A stretch of DNA of 64,000 nt from Hyperoodon ampullatus (GCA_949752795.1 OX457061.1:32616425-32680424), one strand, 5' to 3'. Counted from the first letter of the stretch, positions 10,915 to 23,155 are shown. Translations and numbers: made by a program. Notes: generated by a model not told the origin, from the letters alone.

Positions 10915-11199
10915 CTCATCACTTGAATTTCAGCTCAAATATCCCCTCCCCCAGGGAGGCTTTCCCTGACCACCTGATCTAGACTCACTCCACCCCCAGC
11001 ACTTTCCCATTACCTGTTTTACTGTTTGTGTAGCCTTTTTAAACTATCTGAAATGATTCCGTTCATTTGCTTGCTTGCTGTAAAACATAAGCCTCCCGAG
11101 AGGTGGGATGTTGCCTGTTTCATGTTGTAGTCCCAGTACCAAGAAGGCTGCCAGCACAGAGTCTGTGCTCTATAAGCTGAATAAGTGTGTGAGTGGTCA
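10915..11199 (+). repeat. L2 LINE 3' end
   Basis: Classic L2 3' text: cagctcaaatatcccctccc, gaggctttccctgaccacct, then aagcctcccgagaggtggga and agtaccaagaaggctgccag. It is in sense orientation. Confidence 0.8.
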
Positions 11200-11450
11200 C
11201 TGGCTTAAAATTCTAACTGCCCAGCCTCCGATCTTTTCAGCTTTCACAAACCCCAGGATGACGCTGTTGCTTTCTCCCAGGGTTTCTGTCACATTCACTT
11301 TGCCAAGCAACTTCTCCTAGTTGGTCAGAATTAGGTCCAGAACAGAAGTTCCCCAAGCCTCTTCCGCTTCTGGCTGAAAGATGAAATTATCAGCCAAGTC
11401 GAGCAAGGCAAAATGGATCAGATGTGTGAGGCTGAAGGGAGCTCCCAGCA
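11200..11450 (-). repeat. Probable continuation of the CR1/L3-like LINE
   Basis: The text ttctcccagggtttctgtca, cactttgccaagcaacttct and ggtcagaattaggtccagaa resembles the same old antisense LINE as 10170-10914. The L2 between them would then be an insertion. Confidence 0.35.
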
Positions 11451-12491
11451 GTTACTGCCCCCCACACTGTTCTTCATATGGGGAGGTCTCATCCCCCAGC
11501 TGTCTCCTACCGTCATACATGCTCCCCAGCCCCAAGAAGAGGCTGGATCTGCTCCAGCATCGTCCAAGCAACTTCACCACGACTCACTGACCTCCTTCTC
11601 TTCCCTGACTCTGGTTCTTGATTCCCAGCTTTAATGACTGACATTAGACCAGACCCTGATAGCAGATGACCATGGAGTTACAGTCAATGGATATCATTGG
11701 TTGCATGAGTCAGAAAACACTCCAGCTACACAAAATAAGAAGAGGAGTAATTAGAAGTCAGCAGGGAGTTTCATGGAACCCAAGAGTAGTAGGCAAGCTA
11801 TTGTCCCTGTCTCTGTCCCTCCCCCTCTCTTCTTCTTCCACACAGCTGAGTCATGCTCCCCTTTGCTTAACAGCTGGCTTCCTCTACTTGATCATTGTTT
11901 ATGTGCTCTCCCCAAACTCTGACTTACATGTGCTATGGCTTTCCCTCTGTCAGGTCGCAAACTTCATTTCAAGTCTATATGACCTTTCAGCTCATATACT
12001 CACCACTGAATGACTACGGCCTCTGGCCTGTTGGTTCAATTACTCAATAGAAAGAAACCTGAAAGGCCACTAGCCAGCCAATGAATTGTCTTGTTATTTG
12101 AGGTTTCTAATCTTTCGAGGGTAGTGAGTGGGACTTCTAAGGGAGGGTGGTGTAGGAAAGTGAAATATCTCAGAACATTCTAATATGCATAGCATGATAT
12201 CGTTGCTACAGTGACTGTTCCCTGCTTGGTCCTGCTTTGTCTCTCTGGACTGGGGCCCAGTTCAAACTTTTGCACCATCCTAGACCTGAACCTCTCTCCC
12301 CCTGCCTCCAAAAGTGGGCCCCGTCTCTGCAGCAGTTGTCAGCTCTTGTTCTACTCTTAATGCTGGATTTCTGATGTCTCTAGCATCAGCCAACACACTG
12401 ACACACCTGGGTGCTGACACCCACTACATTGGATGCAGTTGGTCTCAAGCATGGGTGGCACCACCACCACAAAGGGTTTTTGGAGAGGTGT
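11451..12491. other. Unassigned sequence, about 1 kb
   Basis: No supported repeat, RNA gene or exon. The longest plus-strand frame here (11666-12013) has no recognisable domain. Confidence 0.4.
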
Positions 12492-12506
12492 AAGAGTGAC
12501 TTTAGG

Positions 12507-12710
12507 GGCTTCCCTGGTGGCGCAGTGGTTGAGAGTCCGCCTGCCGATGCAGGGGACACGGGTTTGTGCCCCGGTCCGGGAAGATCCCACATGCTGTGGA
12601 GCGGCTGGGCCCGTGAGCCATGGCCACTGAGCCTGCGCGTCTGGAGCCTGTGCTCCGCAACGGGAGAGGCCACAACAGTGAGAGGCCCACGTACTGCAAA
12701 AAAAAAAAAA
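12507..12710 (+). mobile_element. CHR-type SINE, short form
   Basis: The copy is near-complete. Head ggcttccctggtggcgcagt, B-box region acgggtttgtgccc, tail of A at about 12697-12710. A perfect 15-bp target-site duplication aagagtgactttagg lies at 12492-12506 and 12711-12725. Low divergence from the other short copies marks it as young. Confidence 0.96.
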
Positions 12711-12725
12711 AAGAGTGACTTTAGG

Positions 12726-13572
12726 TTGACCTGATGGCTGGGGTCGGCTACCACCCTTTAGTGGGCGGAGGTCAGGGATCCTTAATTTCCTGCACCATGC
12801 AGGACAGTCCCTCCTAACAAAGACATGTCCTATCAAAATGTCAGCAGCGCCTCTATTGAGAAACACAAGTAGACTGACAAATCCATCTAATCAATCATCC
12901 ATGAATATGTTCAGCATCTTTACTGCCCGCTACTATGCTAGTCTGGGAATACAAAGATAAATATATGATAGATTTATTTATTTATATATGATAGACATAA
13001 TCCTTGTTCTGGAGGCTCTCAAGCCTAAAGGAGAAGAGAGTCACATAAAAATAATACCAAATAGGAAAATAAAGGAAAACATTAATTCTAGATTTAGAAA
13101 CTATCCCAACTGTATAAGAAAGGAAACATAATCATAGTACAATATTTGACTCAGCAGGGAGTGATATGTAATCAGAATAATGTAAGCTCTAATTACTGAT
13201 TTAACAAAAAAATGTGATGTAACCATTTTGGGAGGATGAAGGGGAAAAGAAGTGAGGTGGTGTTTGTATCAGAAAACCTAATCTTCATCCATTGTCAAAG
13301 GAAGTCAATAGATAATTCCAATAAATTGCAGCATAGCTGTATAAGCACATTACTTAGGAATACGGAGGTAAATTCCAGAAGACATAAGTAGGAGAACTGG
13401 GAAACAAGGTGGTAAGACAGAGGTCGGCTGTTGTTTGATAATAAACCTTTCCATATTATTTAAATTTTTATACATATATTATCCTTTAATGTAAAATTTA
13501 ATTTTAAAATTATTACAATACAGGCTATGCAATTATTATGAAGCCTATATTGGAGAAATGTACATGATGCTA
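12726..13572. other. Unassigned AT-rich sequence
   Basis: About 12895-13045 carries an old-repeat-like phrase (actatgctagtctgggaata ... ttgttctggaggctctcaa). The rest, to 13572, is AT-rich with no assigned element. Confidence 0.35.
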
Positions 13573-13585
13573 TGCATTTATTCTT

Positions 13586-13788
13586 TTTTTTTTTTTGCGG
13601 TACGCGGGCCTCTCACTGTTGTGGCCTCTCCCATTGCGGAGCACAGGCTCCGGATGCGCAGGCTCAGTGGCCATGGCTCACGGGCCCAGCTGCTCTGCAG
13701 CACGTGGGATCTTCCCAGACTGGGGCGCGAACCCGTGTCCTCTGCATTGGCAGGCGGACTCTCAACCACTGCACTACCAGGGAAGCCC
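13586..13788 (-). mobile_element. CHR-type SINE, short form, antisense
   Basis: The poly(T) at 13586-13596 is the A-tail of a minus-strand insertion. The body mirrors the copy at 12507. A perfect 13-bp target-site duplication tgcatttattctt lies at 13573-13585 and 13789-13801. Confidence 0.96.
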
Positions 13789-13801
13789 TGCATTTATTCT
13801 T

Positions 13802-14234
13802 AACGTTATAATGTCTGTAATTGGTAAAGCCATGAAAAGGCTTTACTAGACTAAGTATGTAGGTCTGTGGGAATATACCAGCAATCCCCAGCGTATGACT
13901 AAGGCATGCTCCAAATGCTCATATATATTTTCTTAGCACCTCTGCTGGAAACTTCCCAATCAGCCCACCTGGGGTAGTAAGCAGAACCTCCAGAATCCCA
14001 GCATTGGCTGCCACTCAGGGTGTGGAGGAAAGAGAAAGCTATAATACATACTAGAGGGAGAGGAATTGGGAAACTGGGAGAAATTCAAGAGAGAGGGGGT
14101 GAGGAGAGAGAAGAGGCTGGGAAAGGAGACCCAAGAGGATGCAGGTAAGGATATGAGTGTCTGTGAGGCCCCCAGCTGATTTCAGGGCTTTCCAGTTTTA
14201 CCATTGTGATTGGTAATTTATCTGCCACTCCTCC
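13802..14234. other. Unassigned sequence
   Basis: Purine-rich around 14035-14125. Nothing coding or repetitive is recognised. Confidence 0.4.
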
Positions 14235-14325
14235 TCCATCAGTAAGCTCCTGGCAGGCAAGGACCATACCTCAATCACATCTGAATCCCCTGCATCTAAC
14301 AGGGGATCGTGCCTGTGCTCCCTAA
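14235..14325 (+). repeat. L2/MIR-like 3' fragment
   Basis: The phrase agctcctggcaggcaaggac followed by catacctcaatcacatctga and cccctgcatctaacaggg is typical of L2 3' ends. Confidence 0.5.
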
Positions 14326-14650
14326 ATAGCAGAGAGTTATTGAGCATTTATTCCTGTTACGTGCTGTTCTAATATATGAGCGTGCACATATAATAGAGAT
14401 ACTGTTTCCATATATGAAAACATTTAGTCCTAACAGATACTCAGTGAGGTAGGTATCATTAAATACATTTTACAGAAGAAGAAACAAAAGCACTTAGAGA
14501 TTCAGGAACTCTGATGGAAAGATGTTATTTCTTTCCATTTCACTGGTGAAAACATTGAGCATCAAAGAAGTGAATGGATTTTCCCGGCATCCTACAGCTG
14601 GTCAGTTGCAGAAGGAAAATGTGAGCCCAGGTCTATATGATGACCACACC
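14326..14650 (-). repeat. Two MIR-like fragments, antisense
   Basis: The first (to about 14510) has ttattgagcatttattcctg, gtgaggtaggtatcattaaa and cattttacagaagaagaaac. The second (about 14525-14650) has tttcactggtgaaaacattg and ctacagctggtcagttgcag. Both keep antisense MIR order. Confidence 0.6.
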
Positions 14651-15249
14651 TTCCAAGGTAGCCAGCCTCCTGGGCATCCTAGTGGCAATTCGGTCCAACT
14701 TTGCCAAGCTAATGCTGGGTGATCTCAATGCTGGTGATATTGGTTTTGGGGGTGCAGTTTTGGGGGATCTCTTCTCATCTGTGATTCAAAGAGTCTCTGG
14801 ATGTTGGTGAAGGGATCATCTCAACATTTAAGATGTTTCTTCTAAATGCTGTACAGTTCTCTGGGCAGCCAAGGCAACCCCTGAACCTATGGAAGCCTGG
14901 TGTTCTGCACACTGGACCAGGTGTCAGCTACAAAACCAGCACAGTGGGCATTTCCCAATTCATGCAAATATGTTAAGTTAACGGTTAGAAATTTTTCAAT
15001 TAAAATTTTTTTTTACCTATGTACTTTTTAGTGCTTGTCCATGTTAGAATCTAGTATTGAATGATGTCTTATATACTTAGCTATTTTAAGTTTCATATAT
15101 CAATATTTTATGGTGTTCCACAAACAGTCCCATTCAAGACATAGATAATTCCAACCCCACTGCCTCTCCTGTCCATCTTTGCCTGCTCAGAGCTCAGGAT
15201 AATAGTAGCTGTGAATGAGGAAAATGACTCACAGATTTTTTTTTTTAAA
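14651..15249. other. Unassigned sequence
   Basis: AT-rich at 14965-15120. No element recognised. Confidence 0.4.
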
Positions 15250-15910
15250 GGAGGGAGAAAAAGTCATTGTTATATCCACCTTCCTTCCCAAGCCTAACTC
15301 TTCCATTTGTACAATGGATCCCATCCCTTCCCATCTACTCGAGGACTTCACTTCTCTCCATCTAATGCCTATTTTTCAGGACTTCTTTATACAAAAACTT
15401 ATCAAAGGGTCTGTCAAGGCTCACTTTCATCTCTTCCCTTTCTCTCCTGAAGTCACTCGAATCAGGTTTTAGGTCCCACTATTCTGCTGGAAGAGCTCTT
15501 GCAAGGTCACCACATGGCAAACCCCGACAGTCAATCCTCAGTTCTCTTGTCACCTCTCAGCTCATTTCACTCCCTCTTTCTTGAAGCACTTTCTTCACTT
15601 GGTTTCACTCTCTTGTGGTTCTCTTCCAGTCACTCCTATCACTCATTCTGGGTGTCCTTCACTTGCCCAGAAGAGAAACTTCTTATGCCCCAGAGCTCAG
15701 TTCTTGGGATGTTTCTCTTTTGTATCTAATTTCACTCCCTGGATGATGACCTCATCCTACTCTGTGCTTTAAAATGCCACCTGTACTCTCGACAATTCTC
15801 AAATTTATAACTCCTATCTGGACCCCTCCCTGAAATCCAGACTTTTATCTTTTACCCACTGGACTCCCTATCTCTCTTACCCAACCTTACATTTCTCCAT
15901 ATATATATAC

Positions 15911-15962
<52 letters not shown>

Positions 15963-16130
15963 GCACACACACACACACACATATATTTATTTATTTTGTT
16001 ATATACTTATTTGTTATCTCCCCATGAGTCCCAACACGTTGCCTTTTATACTCACTACCTTATCCCTAACACCTAGAACAGGGCCAAACTCAAAGTAGGT
16101 CAATAAATACTTGTTGAATGAATGAATGAC
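15250..16130 (+). repeat. L2 LINE, split by a microsatellite
   Basis: Phrases match the L2 3' half: tgccccagagctcagttctt, actccctggatgatgacctc, ctcaaatttataactcctat and ctgaaatccagacttttatc. The 3' tail reappears at about 16020-16130 (cacctagaacagggccaaac, caataaatacttgttgaatg) after the simple repeat. It is decayed and non-functional. Confidence 0.75.
15899..15986. repeat. (AT)n/(AC)n compound microsatellite
   Basis: About 88 bp of alternating AT, ATAC and AC units with one CG interruption (acgcac at 15961). It lies inside the L2 tract and is likely length-polymorphic. Confidence 0.97.
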
Positions 16131-17320
16131 CTCAGTACAAGAAGTGCCAATACAGAAGTGTGAACACAGAGCAGGGCAGGATCATCTGTCTGGAGAGGAA
16201 GAGGCAGTCAGCAGCCTCCTTGGATGAGACCATATGACACTGCTTGGCACAAGTTTGAGAAAGATTGTCCAATAAGAAAGTAGGAATTACGTTGAGGCTT
16301 GAACCTAATTCCAGTTCAGATATCACTGTTTACAGGCATTCTTTTCTTTGGTAAAAAGTCAAGTGTGCCTCACGTCCAAACTCCTTTCACATAAAAGAGA
16401 TCCTGCCTTTGGGCTTCTTCCCAGTGCCCAGCAGAAATGAAGGCTTATGGCTGTCAGCATGGGGCAACTTCACTGTCATGGTTCAGCTACAGAGAGGATG
16501 GGCAATAAAGAAAATTGGCTCAGAGATTTTAAAGAGCATGTTTAGCCAAACCGGACTCGCAGGAGGTTTACCATTGCTGAGGATGTTTTGTTCTTCTGTT
16601 GGACTGGCTGCAACCAGTAATGCTCTGAGAGAAAGGAATAACGCCCGTTCACAGAGGGGGCACTGCCTGGGCTCTGGAGAGAGCAGGTTAATTCCAGCAG
16701 CTGCCACTAGAGGTCCATTCACAGCTAGAAATAAGAAGAGGCATCATTCCTGCAGCCTTTTCAGGGCTCCTGCGGAGTTGCCTGCCAGAGGGTCTGCCCC
16801 CAGAGTATGTGGAGCTCACATCACAGCTTCCAGTCCTTCTGCTTTGGCTTTTTTTTTTATCCCCCAGAGACCTCATGTTGGGTCCTCTTCCCTCCAAAAC
16901 TGTGGAAGGACAACCCCTTCAAAGTGCTGGCTGTCGCAAGCCCATGGCTTGAGGGTGAACGGATGAGGAGGTGGTTCCTTGTCACTAAATAAACATTGCT
17001 ACATTCAGTAGTAGCACCGCAATTACCCTAAGCAGGTCACCTTCCTGCTTCATGCAGTAAGTATTTCTACAAAGATCTACCTAGGAATAGAGTCGTTTTC
17101 ATACAGTAGAGATGAGTGCCCAGTCTGAAGGAATCCATCAAGAATCCTATGAGTAGTGAACTGACAACTCAAATAATATACCTGTTTGGTAGATTCATGC
17201 CTCAGTACGGCTTTATATGGTTCTCAGGTTCGTCTGTAGGTGAGTTAGAAGTAGCAGCCCTGTGGGTTTTAGAGTCCAGTTATCCTTTACTGGCAGATCC
17301 ATTCTACTTTTTTTATCGAA
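16131..17320. other. Unassigned sequence, about 1.2 kb
   Basis: A 185-codon plus-strand frame at 16409-16966 has no recognisable domain, signal or splice context and I treat it as chance. No repeat family is assigned. Confidence 0.4.
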
Positions 17321-17905
17321 GTTAAATCTACATAACATAAAATTCACCATTGTAACCATTTTAAAGTGTACAATTCAGCGCCTTCCAGCACATTCACAGC
17401 CCTGAACAGTCATCACTACTATCTAATTCCAGAACATGTTTATCACCCAGCAAAGAAACCTGTATCCATTAAGCAATCTCTACCCCCACTTCCTTCAGCC
17501 CCCTGTAATCATTAATCTGCTTTCTGTCTCTATGGATTTCATCTATCATTTTATATAAGTGCATTTATATAAATGGGCATTTTATATAAATGGCATCATA
17601 CATTATGTGGCTTTTTGTGCCTGGCTTCTTTCACTTTGCATAAAGTTTTGAAGGTTGAGCCATGCTGTGGCAGGTATCAGTCCTTCATTCCCCTGATGGC
17701 TGAATAATATCCCATTGTATGGATATGCCACATTTTGTTTATCTGCTTACCAGTTGATGGACATGTGGGTTGTTTCCACCCACCTTGTATCTATTAAATA
17801 AGTAGATAATATGAATCATGCTCCTATGGACATTGTTGTACAGGTCTTTGAACACCCTTTTCAGTTCTCTTGGGTATATACCTGGGAGTGGGATGACTGT
17901 TCACT
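17321..17905 (-). mobile_element. L1 LINE 3' region, antisense
   Basis: Text such as ttcaccattgtaaccatttt, agtgtacaattcagcgcctt, tgaataatatcccattgtat, tttgtttatctgcttaccag and cttgggtatatacctgggag is the familiar antisense 3' part of old mammalian L1 (L1M type). It contains deletions and is non-functional. Confidence 0.88.
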
Positions 17906-18180
17906 TTCACACTGGGCACCCACGCTCTACCAGGCATCGAAGTACAACAACGAGGAATAAGATATGGTCCCTCCCTCCCCCGAGTAATCTCCTTCCATGC
18001 TTTCTGTGTGCTGTTCATTTGTTTAACAAAGGAGTATCAGGCCCTGGAAGTACGTCCATGAGCAAAACACACAGAGGTCCCAGTTCTCATGGTGCTCACA
18101 GTTGGGTGAGCAGATAAGAATGAAGAAAAAAAAACTGCAACAGATGATCAAATAAGATAATTTCAGATGACAGTGGAGGG
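17906..18180. repeat. Old repeat-like fragment, family not named
   Basis: The 18020-18120 segment (ttgtttaacaaaggagtatc ... ttctcatggtgctcacagtt) resembles the widespread old repeat also seen at about 24775 and 48922-49045. Confidence 0.35.
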
Positions 18181-18240
18181 CAATTTTAAGTAAACACTAA
18201 TATTCAGTTGTCTACTAGGAAGTTCTCAATTGCCACAAAA

Positions 18241-18880
18241 ACATTTAATAATTAGCATGTCCAAAACTGGGCTCAGCACCTTTATTCCGTTCTCTCTCCA
18301 CCTAACCTGTTTACCTTCCTAGTCTCCCTAACTCTGTTCTTGACCTATCTAACCAGTGATTCAAGCCACTGTCCTAGAGTCCTCCTCAACTCTCCCTTCT
18401 CCCAAATCCCCACATCTAAGAGGTCCCCAAGTCTTCTGTGCTCTCCCTTCCATGTCTTGAGTCAGTCTTCTTTGCCCCATCACTCTCGCCTCTGCCCAGT
18501 TCAGACTAGTATCATCACTGGATTTTGCAAGGGCTTCCCATCTCTCGCCTTTAATCAAGTCTTCACCTCAACGCCAAAATTATCTTTCTACTGTGCAAAT
18601 CCAGTCCTGCCATCCTCCAATTTAAAATCTTCACTAGCCCCCCATTCCACTCAAGATGAAGTCCCAACTCCAGCCTGGCATAAAGAAACCTCCGGCGGCC
18701 AGACCCTGCCTACCCCTCCAGCCCCCTATCCTGCTGATCCTCTCATCACCTTCCCTCTAACAGAAATAGAATCCTTTGTTGTCTCCTAATGACACCACAG
18801 TTGCATGTTGTTCTCTCTGCCTAGACTATCCTTCTTCCTTGGACTTGACCTTCCATTCTCACCACCTCATCCTCTTAGAA
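18241..18880 (+). repeat. L2 LINE fragment
   Basis: Phrase order matches the L2 ORF2-3' region: gcatgtccaaaactgggctc, ctagagtcctcctcaactct, aaatccagtcctgccatcct, ctcaagatgaagtcccaact and ttgttctctctgcctagact. The frame is not intact. Confidence 0.8.
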
Positions 18881-19089
18881 GCCTCCACCTTCTTCTCTCC
18901 ACCCCCACGAGACTGAATTAAATGCAGTCCTCTGTCCTCTCCAAGCTTAAGTTGATTAGCAATCACGTTTACTTGCCTGCAAGGGCTGATTTTCCTGTAG
19001 AATGGGCACATGTCTGCTACTTCTATATCCCTAAGGCTGAGCACTTTCTACAAGGTGTATGCTTAGACAAAGATGTTAGCCCCTCTGAG

Positions 19090-19185
19090 CCTCAAGTTCT
19101 CTTTTGCAAAAGGGAGTTACTACCCACCACAGATGACTCCTGTGAGGATTAAATGAGCAATGCTTTATAAAACAAATAAACAAGA
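19090..19185 (+). repeat. MIR SINE fragment, sense
   Basis: Contains tctgagcctcaagttctctt and tgtgaggattaaatgagcaa in MIR order. Confidence 0.55.
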
Positions 19186-19212
19186 AACAAACACATTAAA
19201 AAACTGCCGAGA

Positions 19213-19570
19213 GGGCATCCCTGGTGGCGCAGTGGTTAAGAATCCGCCTGCTAATGCAGGGGACACGGGTTCGAGCCCTGGTCCGGGAAGATCCCACATG
19301 CCGTGGAGCAACTAAGCCCGTGCGCCATGACTACTGAGCCTGTGCTCTAGAGCCTGCGAGCCACAACTACTGAGCCCATGGGCCACAACTACTGAAGCCC
19401 GCATGCCTAGAGCCTGTGCTCCTCCGCAACAAGAAAAGCCACAACAATAAGCCCGCACACCGCAACGAAGAGTAGCCCCGGCTCACTGCAACGAGAGAAA
19501 GCCCGCGCGTAGCAACAAAGACCCAACGCAGCCATAAATTAATTAATTAATTAATTAACTAATTAATTTA
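19213..19570 (+). mobile_element. CHR-type SINE, long form
   Basis: It has the head ctggtggcgcagtggttaag, B-box acgggttcgagccc, then a longer body with repeated 'cacaactactgagcc' units (19362-19390) and 'caacgaagagtagc', ending in an (AATT)n tail at about 19537-19568. The long body distinguishes it from the 210-bp copies. I could not define a clean target-site duplication. Confidence 0.93.
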
Positions 19571-21734
19571 AAGAAAAAGAGTGTTGTTGATGATTTCCTG
19601 AAGCTGGAGGAACTCTGTTCTTCCAAGTCTCCTGTTCAACTTTTGGTCAGTCTTATGAGTGCATTACAGAGAAGAAATGTTAACCAAATTGCAAAGGACT
19701 AAAAAGTCAGAGGGAGAGCCAGGGATAGTATTATTGGTATTTTTCCTAACTGTCTAGAATGTTGAGTGAAAATGACTAAGGTGTTGTGAGTAAGGATAAA
19801 TGAGTTTTCTCTTCAGATTCCAAAAACCAATCACATACATGCCAGACCAGGTGCTCTTACTTAAGAACAACTCATGTGAACAGATGGGTAATGTGACTGC
19901 TAAAAAAAAATGTGAGTCAGTGTGAGCTTGGTGTTGCAAACTCAGGAAGTAATAGACCCATTGTCCTTAGCTCCAAGCAGATGGTATTTGGAATGTGCGG
20001 GACCACATCTGAAGAGGAACAATGGTCAACTACAGAGTACCCTTGAATGAGCTATCAGAATAAAGAGGGGTGAAAATGCCAATAATGGAAAACAGACATC
20101 ACCATTTATTTCCAAATAGTAGATGGGATCTCAGATGAGTCGAGGTCACATCGTTATACTAAAGGCCAGTTTTGCTCAAAGTCCGTAAAAAGCAAGCACC
20201 TGAACACAGATAACGTGAAGGGCCACTTTGGCTGGTCTAACAATGGCATCTCAGTCTTACCTGTAACCCACTGCCATTGCTTCCGTATTTGGGTAAAGTT
20301 AAATATGCATTCAGTTATTTTTTCCATTTAACTGAAAAAGTGGAAATCAACCTTACCGTCAGTTAGACTGTGATGTATAGTGTTTCTAACCAAACAGAGG
20401 CAAGGCCACACTGGAGCTGAAAAAATGACTTCCGAGAGATTGTTGCTTTCTTACCAGTGACATCTCTGGCCCCGTTTTGTTCTTTCTAATTCCTGAGCGA
20501 GGATTTCTGAAACGCCAGTTTGCTGAATTTCCCCTCTTTCTAATAGCATCCAATACAAAGGTAGTTCCTCTTTCTCTAGTCCTTCCTTAGAATCACCCAC
20601 ATCCTTTAACAAACCCCTCCAATGCTCTCTTACCAAGGCACCAAGAGCTCTCCCTTATGGCAGTAAACCTACATTTGTTTAACTATAGATATGCTCCCAA
20701 AGGTCTTTGACTGGTGGAATCCAATACAACAAATATTTATTGAGAATCCATTATGTGTTAGGTACTAGGTACTTGGTGATGAAGGAAAGTAAAGACTTGA
20801 TTACAGACAAGAGAATAGAGGAATCTGGATCAATTCCAGAGCTACTGATGATAAGAAGGAAAAAGAGAAATTAGGAACTAAGCCAGAGTAGTAGAAATTG
20901 GACGAGCTATGTGCCAGGGCACCTAGCTTGCCCATCCTTCCTACTGCAGGTCCCCGTTACACAGACATAATCAGACTCTGTACCAAGTGGCACAAAATAA
21001 GGGTGGACACCAGCCCCCAATGGGACCTGTCTTATAGTCCAGGAGCCCATGACTTGTGTGGCCTTGCTCAAAGAAGATATGTTAGACCAATTATATTCCT
21101 ATTTCAGGATGTTGACTTAAAATTCACATAGACCAACCTCAACTGACAATGAAGTCAGAAGGATTATCAAGAGTTACCCCATTGTAGAGGTAACTGGGTG
21201 ACCAATATGGACCATCTGCTTCTGAAGGCAGGAAGAAACTGATCAGCAGACAGGTGAGACTAGAGGTTATGCACAGAGGGCAGCAGAGCTGTCTAAAGTG
21301 AGGCCATGAAGCCATCAAGAGATAGCCTTTTTGTGCAACAATATCCCCTTTCAAATCCCCATGTAGCCTGGAGGAACTTGGGTTCTTGTCTTGGATTCTT
21401 CTGAGGCTGTCTTTACCACTGATGCCCCTTTTGTTAAGCTAGCTCTTACTACTACAATTAGAGCACGAGCCAGGACAAGAAAGAAGGAGCAGGGGATCCT
21501 TAAACAACATCCCAAGACTAGAAACCTCGAAAGCAAAAAGACAAAAGAAGGCAATCAGAGTTCACATGGCGCCTTCTGAGTTCAGCAGGGGACCAGGTGA
21601 GGGGAGGAGCAGGTGATCAAGGCAAGAAGCAGGTTGCAGATGGGGCCAGTGACATGCCAAGTGGTGCCACATCTGTGCTGCTGCCATTGCCTTGCCTGTC
21701 ATACCATGGCTTGGGAGTCAACTCCTTCAGGGAG
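19571..21734. other. Unassigned sequence, about 2.2 kb
   Basis: Mostly unique-looking DNA. A MIR-like scrap at about 20725-20770 (caaatatttattgagaatcc ... gtgttaggtactaggt) is the only repeat hint. No coding exon is supported. Confidence 0.4.
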
Positions 21735-21962
21735 CAACTCAAGTCTCTCCTCTCCACTCCTCCCAGACTCTGTCAACAACTCCGCCTCTCAGTGGACTTT
21801 GCTCGAGCTGCGTTTACATTTGTGTGAGCATTTGACTGTTTACCTCCCTCAGCAGACTGGAAGCAACCGGAGGGCAAGAAACAGGCTCGGCTTGTTTACC
21901 TCCCTATTCCTGAGGCCTAGTACAGGGCCTGGCACAAAACAGGTGTTCAGTACACATGTGTG
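21735..21962 (+). repeat. L2-like 3' fragment
   Basis: The end segment ctagtacagggcctggcaca followed by aaacaggtgttcagtac is typical of L2/MIR 3' ends. The upstream C/T-rich part is compatible with L2. Confidence 0.5.
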
Positions 21963-21996
21963 TACACAACCGAATGATGAATGGCTTGCTAGGGAG

Positions 21997-22106
21997 TGTA
22001 TTCATCACAGCTCTCCAGAGAAACAGACCAGTAGGAAAGATAGATAGGTAGATAGATAGATAGATGCATATATATACACAAGTGAATATAACACATATGT
22101 ATAGTA

Positions 22107-22143
<37 letters not shown>

Positions 22144-22587
22144 TATATATAAAAGAGATTTATTACAAGTAATCATCTCACATGATAATGCAGTCTGACA
22201 AGTCCCAAGATCTGCAGCGTGAATTTCCAAGCTGGAGACCCTGGAGAGTTGATGGTTTACCTCCAGTATGAAGCCTGGCAGTCTCAAGATCTAGGAAGAG
22301 CCATTGTTTCAGTTCAAGCCCAAAGGCAGGAAGAAAGCCAATGTCGCTGTTTGAAAGCAGTTAAGCAAGAAGAATTGTCTCATATTCAAGGGAGAGTCAG
22401 TCTTTTTGTTCTATTCAAGGCTTCAACTGATTGGATAAGGCCCATCCACATTACGAAGGGCAATCTGCTTTAGTCAGTCTATGGATTTAAATGTGAATCT
22501 CATCCAAAAACACACTTCAGATAATGTTTGATCAAATATCTAGCTGCTCCATGGCCCAGTCAGACTGACACATAAAATTAACCGTGG
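21997..22587 (+). mobile_element. ERVL-type (MLT2-like) solo LTR
   Basis: It starts near tgtattcatcacagctctcc and agagaaacagaccagtagg, and carries ttcaactgattggataaggc, ccacattacgaagggcaatc, ttaaatgtgaatctcatcc and an end near acataaaattaaccgt. That order fits the LTR class usually annotated as MLT2-like. No retroviral genes are attached. Two microsatellites have grown in its 5' part. Confidence 0.7.
22038..22151. repeat. (GATA)n and (AT)n microsatellites in an LTR
   Basis: GATA units lie at 22038-22065 and an uninterrupted AT run at about 22109-22140 continues imperfectly to 22151. Confidence 0.95.
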
Positions 22588-23155
22588 GAAAGGTGGAGCT
22601 GGGGAGGTTGGAGGGGAAAAGAAATTTGTCTTGCTGGGTTTGTATTTAGGTAAAATTTTATTGTAATTAGGCAAATCATTTTTGTTTTTTGGTTTTTTTT
22701 TTTAAAGAACTTTAGGAGCTGTCCCAACTTTGCCTGGGCTCACCCCTTATCTCTTTCCTGGAAGGAGACAGGAAAGAACAGGAACAGGATAAACTCCATC
22801 AATTCTGGTTCAGCACATGATTCTCCTCATGGGACACTGAATACTGTGATTGCCGCTGGGCTTCCATTGGCTCACTCAGATAAAAGGAGGGGTGGAAAGA
22901 CCACCTGGAGCCAGCTACTACGCCCTCAAAATTCTGAACCCAGAAATCTGGGTCCCTGGGCATTCCTAGGTATGGTCATTGCTAACCCTGATACTGTTGT
23001 TTTGCATAAGACTAAATGTTTTCATAAGCAAAATGTTTTGCTATTTCAAGAACTCAAAGACTCTGGCCTGCCAGCTTAGAAAGCCACTATCTTAATTCCG
23101 CCCCTGGTAAGATGCTCACATTCTTTGTGCTTGGGGCAAGACTGTGGCACGCTCC
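22588..23155. other. Unassigned sequence
   Basis: Contains a T-rich run at 22681-22705. No element is recognised. Confidence 0.4.

Noticed and set aside
15899..15986. Regular repeat array considered as CRISPR
   Set aside because: It is a dinucleotide microsatellite without spacers in a mammalian genome.
16409..16966. 185-codon plus-strand open frame
   Set aside because: No domain, signal or conserved motif; overlapping frames on the other strand are also open.
19213..19290. tRNA-like head with A and B boxes considered as a tRNA gene
   Set aside because: It is the head of a SINE; the cloverleaf is not complete and the sequence continues into the SINE body.
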